Shown here piece by piece: positions 1 to 9,227 of a stretch of 61,818 nt of DNA. Every line of letters starts with the position of its first letter. Within the stretch, counting starts at the first letter, position 1. Both the position numbers and the translations under genes were made by a program. The DNA lies in NCBI GenBank assembly GCA_938036435.1, contig CALHPU010000156.1, positions 1-61,818 on the forward strand, in the 5' to 3' direction. The notes beneath the pieces were generated by a model, which had not been told where the DNA came from, did not search any database, and was given only the letters and a program-made list of their open reading frames with translations. The DNA is from an uncultured Pirellulaceae bacterium. Its GTDB lineage: Bacteria > Planctomycetota > Planctomycetia > Pirellulales > Pirellulaceae.

Positions 1-1
1 C

Positions 2-1450
2 TCAATTCTTGGTGGCGGAGCAACTGAAGTCGTCCAAGATCTCACGACAGCCGACCTTCAGATAAACAAGACGAACATCTACGGAACGCAGTATAACTTT
101 CGTTCCAATATTCGCTACGACAACAACGACAACATTTCCAGCACGTTTCCATCGTCGTATTCGTCTTTTTGGGAGGCGACAGCCCGTCATCCACTCTTAC
201 AAGGGAGCGGATTTGCATTCAACCAAATTGCCGGGCCCAACAATCGGCCCGGTTTTCGCAACACTTCGGGCATCGCCATCGCGCGGATCAACAACAAGAT
301 CTCCCAAGCGCGTTTCGAACAGGGTGTGGTTACATTCATTGACGAGGTCGTCGACGCGTATTGGAGTTTGTATTTCGCCTATCGCAATTTTGACACCACC
401 CGCACAGCGCGCGATGGATCGCTGGAGACTTGGAACGTCGTAAAAGCGAGATTTGACAACGACCTCGAGGGCGGCGAAGCCGACAAAGAAGCCCAAGCGC
501 GTGAGCAATTTTATCAGTTTCAACAGCAAACAGTTCTGGCCTTTAACGGAAACAACCAAGGAACCTCTGGTGTACTTCAAGCCGAGGCCAATCTTCGACG
601 TTTACTTGGGCTGCCGCAGTCTGACGGGACGATCATCCGTCCAACCGAGCAACCTTTTATGGGCGACGTTGCGTGGGAGTGGAGTGCATTATTGTCCGAT
701 TCGTTGGTAAACCGGGTTGAGATCCGCGAGCAACTCTGGCGACTCAAGCAGCGCGAACTCGAACTATTTGCTTCAAAGAATTTTCTCCAGCCTCGCCTCG
801 ATGGTATCGCGACCTTTCGCAACAACGGTTTCGGCGATCGTCTGGTCGGGGGAGACAGCCGCTTCTCAAGCGCTCTGACCGACAGTATATCTGGTGACCA
901 TAATGAATGGGAACTTGGAGTTACGCTTGACGTACCGATTGGATACAGGCAGGCTTGGGCGGGTGTTCGCAACGCGGAGCTGAGAGTGATCCGTGAAAAA
1001 AATGTGTTGACCGAACAGGAAAAACAGATTGCGCATGATTTAGGATCTGCCATTCGCGGCCATCGACTGGCCTTCCGATCTGCACAACTCGCCCACAACC
1101 GCATGCTGGCCGCTCAAGACACCTACGAAGCTCGGCAGGCCGCTTTCGAAGCCGACGGTGTGACTCTTGATTTGTTATTGGATGCTGTGCGTCGAATGGC
1201 AGATGCTCAGAACCAATTCGATCGCGCGCAGGTTGACTTGCAATTGGCCACCGAAGATGTTTTTCGCCAAAGTGGCGGCTCACTTGCCAATCACGCGATC
1301 AACATCTCACGTGCAGATTTGGCCAGCAACCTGTGTTACGGTGGTGAATGTCCTCCGTCGGCCTACGGTGGACTGCCCAATCTTCGCCGTCGTATCAGGA
1401 ATGCTTTGACCGATCCGCAAAACGCGCGTTCGTTAGACTATCGGTTCTAA
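2..1450 (+). CDS. TolC-family outer-membrane efflux protein, 5'-truncated by the window edge
   Basis: The reading frame is open from the first bases of the window, so only the C-terminal ~482 residues are present and the start lies outside. The protein should form the trimeric outer-membrane channel and periplasmic tunnel of a tripartite efflux or type I secretion pump. The segment encoded at about 185-235 carries the RHPLLQG...FNQIAGP stretch that I recognise from planctomycete TolC proteins. Long amphipathic helices rich in Ala, Gln, Glu and Arg follow, with a central beta-rich part (about 780-950) as expected for an outer-membrane efflux domain. An ATG at 326 is internal and is not the start. 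No pump or adaptor gene is visible because upstream sequence is missing. The family call is firm; the substrate is unknown. Confidence 0.85.
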   Translation, partial: SILGGGATEVVQDLTTADLQINKTNIYGTQYNFRSNIRYDNNDNISSTFPSSYSSFWEATARHPLLQGSGFAFNQIAGPNNRPGFRNTSGIAIARINNKISQARFEQGVVTFIDEVVDAYWSLYFAYRNFDTTRTARDGSLETWNVVKARFDNDLEGGEADKEAQAREQFYQFQQQTVLAFNGNNQGTSGVLQAEANLRRLLGLPQSDGTIIRPTEQPFMGDVAWEWSALLSDSLVNRVEIREQLWRLKQRELELFASKNFLQPRLDGIATFRNNGFGDRLVGGDSRFSSALTDSISGDHNEWELGVTLDVPIGYRQAWAGVRNAELRVIREKNVLTEQEKQIAHDLGSAIRGHRLAFRSAQLAHNRMLAAQDTYEARQAAFEADGVTLDLLLDAVRRMADAQNQFDRAQVDLQLATEDVFRQSGGSLANHAINISRADLASNLCYGGECPPSAYGGLPNLRRRIRNALTDPQNARSLDYRF

Positions 1451-1893
1451 GGCTGCTTCCTGAAGATCGCCATTCGCTTGGAGATGGCAGTGCACTTGGT
1501 GCATCTTCGGAGAGGCCGTGGTTTTACTGATAGTCCGACACATCTCCGCGGTTCGCTGACGTATTTTGAAAATGCACATGTGGAAGCTAATTTCACATTC
1601 TGATCGAAAAAACGCTCGTTAATTTGAAATTGAGAAGCGTTTCAACACAAGCCCGATGCGCCAGTGAGGGATCCGCAAATCCTCGGAAATATCCACTCGC
1701 TCGCGCATCGGGCTCGTATTTGAGCAAATTCACAACTGAGTAGCCGGGTTACGCTTTTGCACTTGCTAAATCAAGCTTTTGATAACATCACACGTCCGAC
1801 GCGAAAGGATACATTGTTTTAGCTCAAAGGATTGAGGCCGAAGCTTTGACCGTGGAAGATAGTTTGAGCAGCTCAACCGTACAAGCGAACCGC
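1451..1893. other. Intergenic region between two convergent genes
   Basis: No credible coding sequence. The only structure I see is the long hairpin at 1651-1713, which probably ends transcription from both sides. Confidence 0.6.
1651..1713. terminator. Long hairpin between convergent genes, probable bidirectional terminator
   Basis: Bases 1651-1661 (GCCCGATGCGC) are perfectly complementary to 1703-1713. Pairing continues inward for several more base pairs with one mismatch and one wobble (1663-1668 with 1696-1701), leaving a loop of about 26 bases. There is no long T-run on either side, so it is not a textbook intrinsic terminator. Its position between the 3' ends of the TolC gene and the FliG-like gene supports a role in ending transcription or protecting 3' ends. 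Confidence 0.5.
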
Positions 1894-2742
1894 TTACTTC
1901 TTATTGAGTTCCTGTATCGCACGCGCGACGCTTCGTGAGGAACGTTCGATTCGATGCTTGTCGTCAATTCGAACATTGATGATTTCTTTCGAAACGATCG
2001 CGGCAGGTTTGCTTGCCATGTTTCGAAGAACCTTCCTCTGAAGCTGGATCGGCAGCGTTTTGAGTGCCGGTGCCAAATGAGAGGTGTCGACACGCTTGAG
2101 AAGTTGTTTGATTTGCTTATTTGAGAGATCTGAAAGTTTGTGCAACGTTTCATATGGCCGTGCGGAGTCAAGCGAATCATCACGATCTTTATCTGCTGCG
2201 GAGGATACTGGAACGCTGCTGGCGGGATCGTTCAGCAATTTTTGAATGCGAAGCCGCAAAGAGAACCGCAGGTCCACGAGCTCTTTCTCGTTCGGAGAGG
2301 TGAGAGATGTGAGTTGGCGAATAACCTCGACGCGTTTCGGCGGCTCCAGATCCATCAGAATAGTTGAGGCAAACTCTTTGGGAAGGGTCGATAGAATCGT
2401 TGCTGCGGTGCGCGAATGCTCTCGATTGAAAAGACGTCGCAACACAGACCGGTCGATATTGGTCAAGAACGCAAACGGCGATTCCTCTTTATCTTGAGTG
2501 ACGCTGTTGCCTATTGGCCGATTTTGAATCGATTCGTCTAGCTGGCGTGCTCCACCGAGTCCTTCACTCTCCAAACGTGCAATTGCGGCCTGAAGTTTAT
2601 CAGTGGTCACCTCAATATCTTGCATCAGGCGAACGATACTGCTGCACGATTCTGGATCCAACGCCTCAAGGAATCGGTCGGCTTTAGCGCGAGGCAAGCA
2701 CTTCAAGATAATGGCTGCGTGTTTCTCGTTTGAAATTCTCAT
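1894..2742 (-). CDS. FliG-like protein with altered signature residues
   Basis: The 282 residues match the three-part layout of the flagellar switch protein FliG. An N-terminal helical segment is at 7-50, a middle segment at about 92-150 holds EHSR where FliG has the EHPQ motif, and a C-terminal segment at about 205-255 contains LLKRVDT, ALKTLP and RNMASKPAA, which align with the FliG torque domain. FliG forms the C-ring rotor and contacts the stator. Several charged positions of the torque helix appear changed (the SQRAA-RDD region of E. coli FliG corresponds to ASKPAA-SKE here), and the protein is shorter than the usual ~330 residues. No other flagellar gene is nearby. It is the last gene of a cluster that encodes an ExbB/ExbD channel, a stator homologue. 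It may be a diverged second FliG or a part of a different motor. ATG start with no competing start. Confidence 0.6.
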   Translation of the reverse strand: MRISNEKHAAIILKCLPRAKADRFLEALDPESCSSIVRLMQDIEVTTDKLQAAIARLESEGLGGARQLDESIQNRPIGNSVTQDKEESPFAFLTNIDRSVLRRLFNREHSRTAATILSTLPKEFASTILMDLEPPKRVEVIRQLTSLTSPNEKELVDLRFSLRLRIQKLLNDPASSVPVSSAADKDRDDSLDSARPYETLHKLSDLSNKQIKQLLKRVDTSHLAPALKTLPIQLQRKVLRNMASKPAAIVSKEIINVRIDDKHRIERSSRSVARAIQELNKK

Positions 2743-2794
2743 AGTGAAATCTCCGTGTATCCAGCGACCAAAGGTTTCTCAAAGATGGACATTT

Positions 2795-3718
2795 CTATCG
2801 GAATGCGCCTGGTTTGCCGAATACTCTCGTTTGCGTGTTACTTGTATCAACCCGTCCAACAAATGGCGATTGTTTCTCGGGTTCGTCGGCCGATTTGCTC
2901 GTGGAAGATAGCTTCTCTGTATTACCGGACGGTTTTTCCGCCGCCTTGATCGCCAACCTGCCCTCCGGGCGACTAGTTGCCACGCTTGTCGTTCGTCGTG
3001 GTGGTGATGACAGCGTTTGTTTAAGATTCGGTGTTAGACGAAAAGTCGATGCCATTCGGTGAGCACGTTTCTTTTTCGGTATTGGCGTAGCAATCTTGGT
3101 TGCAGCTGAGGCGGTCACCTCTGACTCAGCAGAAGCTTGAACGACAGGGTTAGCCGGCTTGGAAACTCGTTTTCCCGGCAGGCGCATTGTTGCCGATTTT
3201 GCCTCGGGCATATGACCGTCGACGGTCTTGAAGACCGGGATTAACGTGATGGTTTTCTCCTCGCCCCCAACATTGTCCCAAGGCACAAAGAAACTGTAAG
3301 AGGAACCCATCGCAGATTCACTATAGTGACTGTTGAGCGATTCAGCTTTGAAAACAAATTTCCGGTCCGCTTTTCCATCTCCGGATTCGGCCTGCTTCTG
3401 ATCGTCGTATCCGTAGATGGTCAAATCACCGTTCACTCTGACAGGCTGTTCAGTTGCCCCGTAGAAATAGAATCGACCACCGAAACCGCGAACCGATGGA
3501 GACCCAGCTTTTTCGAAAGTGGATGTTCTCCAAATACCCACCATTGACTTGGGAGTCTCGAACTCAGGTTCTTGGTTCTTTTTTAGCTTCAATCCCTTCA
3601 TCAGATTGAAACGCCCATCTGAATCTGACAGTTTGCCTCCAAGTGTGCTGCAACCTACGAAGCTCACCAGGATAAGCCCGCAAACCACCAAATACGATTC
3701 AATTCGAATGACTTTCAT
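2795..3718 (-). CDS. Predicted lipoprotein, translationally coupled to the secretin gene
   Basis: The N-terminus is a lipoprotein signal peptide: basic MKVIR, a hydrophobic stretch, then VSFVGC with Cys23 as the likely lipidation site. Residues ~55-170 look like a beta-rich domain with Trp and aromatic residues. The second half (about 185-307) is basic, Ser/Thr/Lys-rich and probably disordered. I do not recognise a family. The start codon lies 6 bases after the secretin stop, and its Shine-Dalgarno-like AAGG sits in the end of the secretin gene, so the two are co-translated. Secretins often need a small outer-membrane lipoprotein (pilotin) for targeting, so a pilotin or accessory role is a reasonable inference from position alone. 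Confidence 0.7.
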   Translation of the reverse strand: MKVIRIESYLVVCGLILVSFVGCSTLGGKLSDSDGRFNLMKGLKLKKNQEPEFETPKSMVGIWRTSTFEKAGSPSVRGFGGRFYFYGATEQPVRVNGDLTIYGYDDQKQAESGDGKADRKFVFKAESLNSHYSESAMGSSYSFFVPWDNVGGEEKTITLIPVFKTVDGHMPEAKSATMRLPGKRVSKPANPVVQASAESEVTASAATKIATPIPKKKRAHRMASTFRLTPNLKQTLSSPPRRTTSVATSRPEGRLAIKAAEKPSGNTEKLSSTSKSADEPEKQSPFVGRVDTSNTQTRVFGKPGAFR

Positions 3719-3724
3719 CTTATT

Positions 3725-6700
3725 CTACCTTTGAGTTTGCGCGGAGGATTCAAAACCGGCTTGGCGTACTGCGGTTTGGTCGTCTCGTTCGTCTACTGTT
3801 GATGCTTGACGAACAAATCGCTTCAGCGGATTGATTCCAAGGCGTCGTCGCGTATTGGATGGGACTGCTTTAGTTTGAGGCGATCCGTACTGGTATTGCT
3901 CCGTAGCATTGATGCCCGGCGAATAGTTCTCCACGGGCTGAGCATATTCGATTGGTGCGTCGACTGGCGAAAACCCTTGGTCAGGATAGATCGTCTCAAC
4001 GGCTTCGTCTTGATATTCGTAACCGTTGTAGTCCGTCTTTCCATAGACCTCCGCGACGTCACACAAGCACCAGTGCATGCGTTCCATTTCGTCTTGATTC
4101 TGAATCTCAACCTCTTCCTCTCCGTCAACAATGTACGGAGTCAGAATGATCAGCAGTTCAGTTCTCTGGGCTGTGTCGCTCTCGAACTTGAAAAGTGGAC
4201 CAACCAACGGAAGATCAGAAAGCACAGGGATCCCGACTTCGGAGTGTCCCTTACTCTCTTGGATCAATCCAGTGAACGCGACGGTCTGCCCCGATCGAGC
4301 CATGATGGTCGTTTGAGCTGAGGTTGTATTGATTGCCTGTGAGACAACAGGCGTTCCGTCTTGACCGACAGCCACCGCAACACCATCTCCAGAAGTATCA
4401 AGACTCGATTTGACTGCGTTGACAAACAACACAATCATACCGTCTGGACTAACACGCGGCGTCATCTCTAGAATCACACCAACAGGGACATCTACAACCG
4501 TATTCTGAATACCGCCAAGTTGGGTCTGTTGAGAACCGGTGATGCGAGGCACCTGCTGTCCGACTTGAATTCGACCTTGAAGATTCTCCAACGTAACGAT
4601 ATGCGGCTTGCTTAGCACTCGTAGACAGTTCCGTTGTTTCAACGCCCGAATTAGAACGTTAATAGACTCATTACCAGCAGACAGAACTAAACCGCTCTGA
4701 CCGGACGCGTTAACTCGGCCTGTCCCGAAATTGGCCAAGGCTTGCCCGGCTAGAGTTTCCGGAAACTGAGCCACCTGATTTATGACGGCCGATGGTGCGT
4801 TGAATGGAAAGCCAATACTTCCGTCGGCAATGGCATTTCCAGCCCCAATTACTGTTCCGCGATCAAACAGCAGAGAATCTTGAACGCCTACTTCGACACC
4901 AAATTCCTCAAGTGAATTGAGATCCACTTCTGCGATCAGAACCTTGACCTTCACCATTGGCGGACGACGATCCAATCGCTCGATGACTTCCATCACTTCG
5001 GGAAGATACTGTGGCGTGGCACTAATGATCAGGCTATTGCTGACGACTTCCGCACTAACGTTGACGTCCCGTTCAGCTAAAGCAACGCTTGGATTTGTTC
5101 TTGGATCTTCGCCGTTGCGTTCGTTTCGGGCGTCCAACCAAGCCTGCAGGGCCTCTTGGACGTCGAGAACTGGTGAATTACTTAACCGGTGGACCACCGT
5201 TTGACGTCGATTCGAATCCGCTTCGTCCAAGCGATTGATCAAATCTTCGACCACGCGCAGATCGCCGGCAGGGCCAGTGGCAATGATGCTGTTGGTTCGT
5301 TCGTCGATGCTAAACCGGAGATTGACCAGAGAAGCACCCTGGGTGGCACTGGCACTTTGAAGTGGCAGGCTGTTGGTGCTGCCGGTTTGATTCCCGAACT
5401 GCCCCTGTTGATTTTGGTCACTGCTAAAAAGTGACTCAAGCGTATCCAACAGCGATTGAGCATCACCGTTTTCAACAGCAAACACTTTGATCAGTGTTTC
5501 AGCATCCGGCAACCGATCCAGCTGAAGGATCAGCTCTTCAATCAATGGCATGCTAGATTCAGGCCCACGCACAACCAGAGAGTTGCTGTTGCTATCGGCC
5601 GTGATTCTTACACCGAACGTGATACCACCGAACACTTCTTGCCCATCGGCACCTAAGGTTTTCAATCTAAGGTTACCCGATTTAAGTGTCGATGTTGTCG
5701 CATCGGCTTGCCCGGGCTGTGAGAGTTGCTGTTGTGCGTTCTGGTTAGGATTAAATCCCTGACCTGCATTGGCCTGCTGTCCGCTGATCGCATCCTGCAA
5801 CACCGGCGCGATCTCTTCGGCCAACGTGTTCTTAAGTTGAAAGATACGTACGACATCTGTGGAACCGCCGTCGTCAACATCGATTGCGCGAATCAGTTTT
5901 TCGGCTTGGTCAAGGTACTGCTTGGCACCTCGGACGATCAACACGTTGCTGCGGAAGTCAGCGACAGTCGTCACAGGATCCGACGGAATTCTATTATCTC
6001 CGCCGCCATTTCCCGCTTGGCCGAAGTAACCATCGAGACGAATTTTTGCGTCAACGGCGCTAATGTGCTGCAAGCGGAAAGTTGCAAACGGGCCATCGAC
6101 GTCGCTCCTTGGTGGAGCATCACTGTCAATCTTCTGTACGATCGAACGGACCGAGTCAATCGCTTCTTTCGTTCCAAAAACGTAAAGAGCGTTTGGAGAC
6201 CTTAGTGGCCGAACAAACGCTTGGCCTTGGCTGGGCGCGAAGTTTGCATCATAGATTTCTTGAACGGTCTCGGCGATCTCTTCACTGGCAATATTATTAA
6301 GCAGGATTCGTTCGGCCGTTGACGCTGGTGCCTGCTTTTTGAGGTCTTCGGATGCTTTCTCCACCAAAGCAGTGTCCTCGTCGTCACCAATAAGGGTGAT
6401 CAGCCCCGTTACCGGATCGCGTAAGATTTTCACTTCACCCTTTAAACCTTGGATACCATTGGCATCGTTGGGCCTTAGAACGCCCATTGGTTGCCCTTGC
6501 AGCTGACCGGCCTGGTTTTCTAAAGGCAAGGCTTCAGGTTCTTGTGTAAATGCGACGAGCGCTATTTTTCCGTCGTTGGGTTGATGTGGAACCGGTTCGA
6601 AGTCGGGCGTGTAAGGTTGCAGCATCGACGCTTGAGGAGTGGGTTTGTTCTCCTTGAGGATTCGAAACGCCTCATCACCCGGCTTGCTGGTACCTAGTGA

Positions 6701-7072
6701 ACCGAAATCGATCGACTTTGAGGCCGGTGTCGGTCGGCTGGAGGGTAACCGATCAACAGATGAAACTGGTTTTCCAGTATTGGGTACCTCCCATCGGCTA
6801 ATCTTCGAGTCAAATGTTCCAGTGGTTGCAGATGTGGACTGCTGGTTACGGGAGGCTTCTATAGACGGCATGCTTCGAAAGCTGAAACCGGACTGTGCTG
6901 GTGGTGTGTTGCTTTGCTGATCGGCGACTACCGTCGACGAGGATCCAAATTCGATCGTGGTCTGAGCGTGAGCCGTCGAAACTGACCAAGCACAGGCTGA
7001 TGCGGAGGCGACTAGGCCGGCGCAAATTGCTTTTTTAATAGAGCGGCAGCTATCGTGTCGTTTGTGAAACAT
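3725..7072 (-). CDS. gspD: Secretin, GspD/PilQ-type outer-membrane channel
   Basis: A secretin of about 1115 residues, much longer than the usual 600-750. A Sec signal peptide occupies residues 1-37 (ending AHAQ). Several secretin N-domain repeats follow (about 230-680), each with the typical pattern of short strands and runs such as FRLQHISA and IFQLKNTLA, separated by Gln/Asn/Gly-rich loops. The conserved C-terminal secretin domain spans about 700-985, with VLSKPHI, VGQQVP, VPVGVILEMTPRV, SGQTVAFTGLI and LPLVGPLF. A 130-residue tail follows. An upstream in-frame ATG at 7141 exists, but ATG 7072 is preceded by an AAGGACC-like ribosome site and directly opens a signal peptide, so I chose it. 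No other type II secretion or pilus genes lie nearby; the partner gene is the coupled lipoprotein at 2795-3718. Confidence 0.9.
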   Translation of the reverse strand: MFHKRHDSCRSIKKAICAGLVASASACAWSVSTAHAQTTIEFGSSSTVVADQQSNTPPAQSGFSFRSMPSIEASRNQQSTSATTGTFDSKISRWEVPNTGKPVSSVDRLPSSRPTPASKSIDFGSLGTSKPGDEAFRILKENKPTPQASMLQPYTPDFEPVPHQPNDGKIALVAFTQEPEALPLENQAGQLQGQPMGVLRPNDANGIQGLKGEVKILRDPVTGLITLIGDDEDTALVEKASEDLKKQAPASTAERILLNNIASEEIAETVQEIYDANFAPSQGQAFVRPLRSPNALYVFGTKEAIDSVRSIVQKIDSDAPPRSDVDGPFATFRLQHISAVDAKIRLDGYFGQAGNGGGDNRIPSDPVTTVADFRSNVLIVRGAKQYLDQAEKLIRAIDVDDGGSTDVVRIFQLKNTLAEEIAPVLQDAISGQQANAGQGFNPNQNAQQQLSQPGQADATTSTLKSGNLRLKTLGADGQEVFGGITFGVRITADSNSNSLVVRGPESSMPLIEELILQLDRLPDAETLIKVFAVENGDAQSLLDTLESLFSSDQNQQGQFGNQTGSTNSLPLQSASATQGASLVNLRFSIDERTNSIIATGPAGDLRVVEDLINRLDEADSNRRQTVVHRLSNSPVLDVQEALQAWLDARNERNGEDPRTNPSVALAERDVNVSAEVVSNSLIISATPQYLPEVMEVIERLDRRPPMVKVKVLIAEVDLNSLEEFGVEVGVQDSLLFDRGTVIGAGNAIADGSIGFPFNAPSAVINQVAQFPETLAGQALANFGTGRVNASGQSGLVLSAGNESINVLIRALKQRNCLRVLSKPHIVTLENLQGRIQVGQQVPRITGSQQTQLGGIQNTVVDVPVGVILEMTPRVSPDGMIVLFVNAVKSSLDTSGDGVAVAVGQDGTPVVSQAINTTSAQTTIMARSGQTVAFTGLIQESKGHSEVGIPVLSDLPLVGPLFKFESDTAQRTELLIILTPYIVDGEEEVEIQNQDEMERMHWCLCDVAEVYGKTDYNGYEYQDEAVETIYPDQGFSPVDAPIEYAQPVENYSPGINATEQYQYGSPQTKAVPSNTRRRLGINPLKRFVRQASTVDERDDQTAVRQAGFESSAQTQR

Positions 7073-7477
7073 TCTGGGTCCTTCAGGTACAACGCTTTCA
7101 AGGAAGACCATGTATTGGCATGATCCGTTCCAAGGCAACATTCCGTTTGGCCATCATTAACAAGAGTGCGGGATCTTGCTCGGTTTGGCAAAACACAAAG
7201 CCCCCACCCTGTTACTAGGGAAGGACTCCAAGGGAAGGAATCGGCAGGATCGGTACATTCAGAAGATTAAAAACAACCGACAAAACCGGAATATTCGGAA
7301 AAGCCTAGCTCATTGTGATAGTTTGGGGGGGCAACGTCAGGTTTACTGCCACCGTCCATGCCGAAGGGAGGTCAGTGAGCAAAACTACCAGTGGTTCCGG
7401 CTTGCAAAAGCAACGCGACAGCAAGTTGGAAAGCAGAATGCGTGCCCAACCCGGGGTTGCAAGCTGCATGAGCAAGG
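7073..7477. other. Intergenic spacer upstream of the secretin gene
   Basis: No gene recognised. It includes a purine-rich direct repeat (AGGGAAGGA at 7217-7225 and 7231-7239) and a run of seven G at 7325-7331. It is the longest gap inside the minus-strand cluster, so a promoter for the secretin-lipoprotein-FliG unit probably lies here, but I cannot place -35/-10 boxes with confidence. Confidence 0.4.
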
Positions 7478-9085
7478 TTACTTCTTTGGCGAGACGCCAA
7501 GCGTACGATTCTGCAGTTGCTCTTGAAGCTCAATTTCTCTTGAACTGGCTACTTTTGAGTTGAGCAGCACTCTTAGATTCTGGAACATTTCGGTGATATA
7601 TCCCGTTTCACGCTGATCATCGGTCATCGATTTCAGACGAACTTCCTCATTGCTCATCCTGCGTTTCATGTCTGTCGGCGTCTCCAGCGCCTTGTATTGC
7701 TGTAACTTTTCATCAGCCTCGTCGAATTTCTTACTGGCGATCAGGGATTCGATTTCTTGTTCCAGCAGTTCGCGTTGGACAACCAGATTAATCATCTCAT
7801 TGCTATAGCCACGGATGACTCCCTCGGAAAACAATCGTGCATCGTCATTGGGAAGACTCGAAACGAGACGGTCTTTGAAGCCGGGAATCACAGGTAGCTT
7901 TCGCAACGCACGCGCTCCACGCTTTATGTAAATCAATCTCAACCCTTCTGGAGCCGGCGGAATTTGCACGTTCCCTCTCCAGTCTGTCTTGCCAAGGAAA
8001 GTCGATCTCACCTCTTTCGTATCGGCTGGGCGACGCGCCCAGACTTCATATCCTTCGAGCGGCTGGGGATTCTCCTTATCCGTTGAAACGAGGTGCAATG
8101 TCGAAGGCCGCTCAACGGGGCGAATCACGACAGCCAATTTCTGAGACCGTTTACTCTTGCGCTGCGAAAGTGGAGCCCGATGAGTGGAGTGAATTGACGC
8201 AATCAATTCAGTGTCCTCCACTTTATCAATCGTCAGAAACGTGAACTCAATTGGATCAAGCGAAAGCAAGTTCCCAGACCGATCGGTCTTGCGGATAATT
8301 GGCAAAAATCGATCGCTTTGGCGAACGTACACCGGCGATGTCGTCACCGGAACGATCTCTGGCGACATTTCGTTCTTCCACTCAACACGCACACAGGTTT
8401 CTGTTGCACGAGGTTTGATATGAACCTTGTTATTGACATCGACGCGATCGATCCGAGCCAACGGCATAAAGGCCTGAGCAATCCCGTCAGCAACGATGGC
8501 TCCCAACGACCCCATATTGGTGGAGGATTTCTCAACAATCGGGCCCCATTGGCCAGTTTGCAAATCGTACTCTCTGACGATGACTTGTAACGTTCCCGCA
8601 ACGCGCTCCAGTCGCACGACCATAAGTTTGTCATAAAACTTCAACATGGGATCGCTCTCGAAGTCTCCTCCGGGCTCGGACGACTGGACTGAAGAAAACA
8701 AAACGTTACGTGTAGGCCCGGCGGGAGTGCCCACGTTGACAAACCAACTGCTGGCGTCCTTGAGTTCACAAGCTGATTCCACATCTTCGAAGACTTGTTT
8801 CTCAAGCGCGAGTAATTCCGGCAGTCCGAGATGACAAATCCAAACGGCAACCTGATAGGGCCGAGCCTCCCAAGCTCTCGCTGCCACACGAGGTGCCTCC
8901 GAAAGCGGCGTCCAACTAAAATCACTCTTTGCGACACCGCTGATCGACGATCCACTGGCCGTATTGGTTCGTTCGGCAAGCGCAGTAGATTCGTCGGCTG
9001 TCGTCGCGCCTAAGATCGTGCTACCAAATTGCAGCAGCCAAGCAAACACCGCCGCGACACCAAAGATAAATTTGGCAATCGGCAT
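7478..9085 (-). CDS. Exported or membrane-anchored protein of unknown function
   Basis: About 535 residues. The N-terminus has one hydrophobic segment (FGVAAVFAWLLQFGSTILG) acting as signal peptide or anchor. The body is a mixture of beta-rich segments and a C-terminal helical part rich in Glu, Gln, Arg and Lys (about 410-535) with coiled-coil character. I do not recognise a family. It follows the solute-binding-protein gene in the same direction at a gap of about 140 bases and probably belongs to the same operon. A GTG at 9136 extends the frame by 17 residues; I prefer ATG 9085 because it places the hydrophobic segment close to the N-terminus, but neither start has a convincing Shine-Dalgarno site. 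Confidence 0.6.
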   Translation of the reverse strand: MPIAKFIFGVAAVFAWLLQFGSTILGATTADESTALAERTNTASGSSISGVAKSDFSWTPLSEAPRVAARAWEARPYQVAVWICHLGLPELLALEKQVFEDVESACELKDASSWFVNVGTPAGPTRNVLFSSVQSSEPGGDFESDPMLKFYDKLMVVRLERVAGTLQVIVREYDLQTGQWGPIVEKSSTNMGSLGAIVADGIAQAFMPLARIDRVDVNNKVHIKPRATETCVRVEWKNEMSPEIVPVTTSPVYVRQSDRFLPIIRKTDRSGNLLSLDPIEFTFLTIDKVEDTELIASIHSTHRAPLSQRKSKRSQKLAVVIRPVERPSTLHLVSTDKENPQPLEGYEVWARRPADTKEVRSTFLGKTDWRGNVQIPPAPEGLRLIYIKRGARALRKLPVIPGFKDRLVSSLPNDDARLFSEGVIRGYSNEMINLVVQRELLEQEIESLIASKKFDEADEKLQQYKALETPTDMKRRMSNEEVRLKSMTDDQRETGYITEMFQNLRVLLNSKVASSREIELQEQLQNRTLGVSPKK

Positions 9086-9227
9086 TACGCTACGTCGCTG
9101 GGGCGACAACTCAAACGTTTCAAAGGTACAGGTCACAATGAAATTTTCACAAGAATTAGGTTGGGCGAAATCAATCTGATTCCAAATTTATCAACAGTTC
9201 TCAATTTTTGCGCGAGAAACATCAGCT

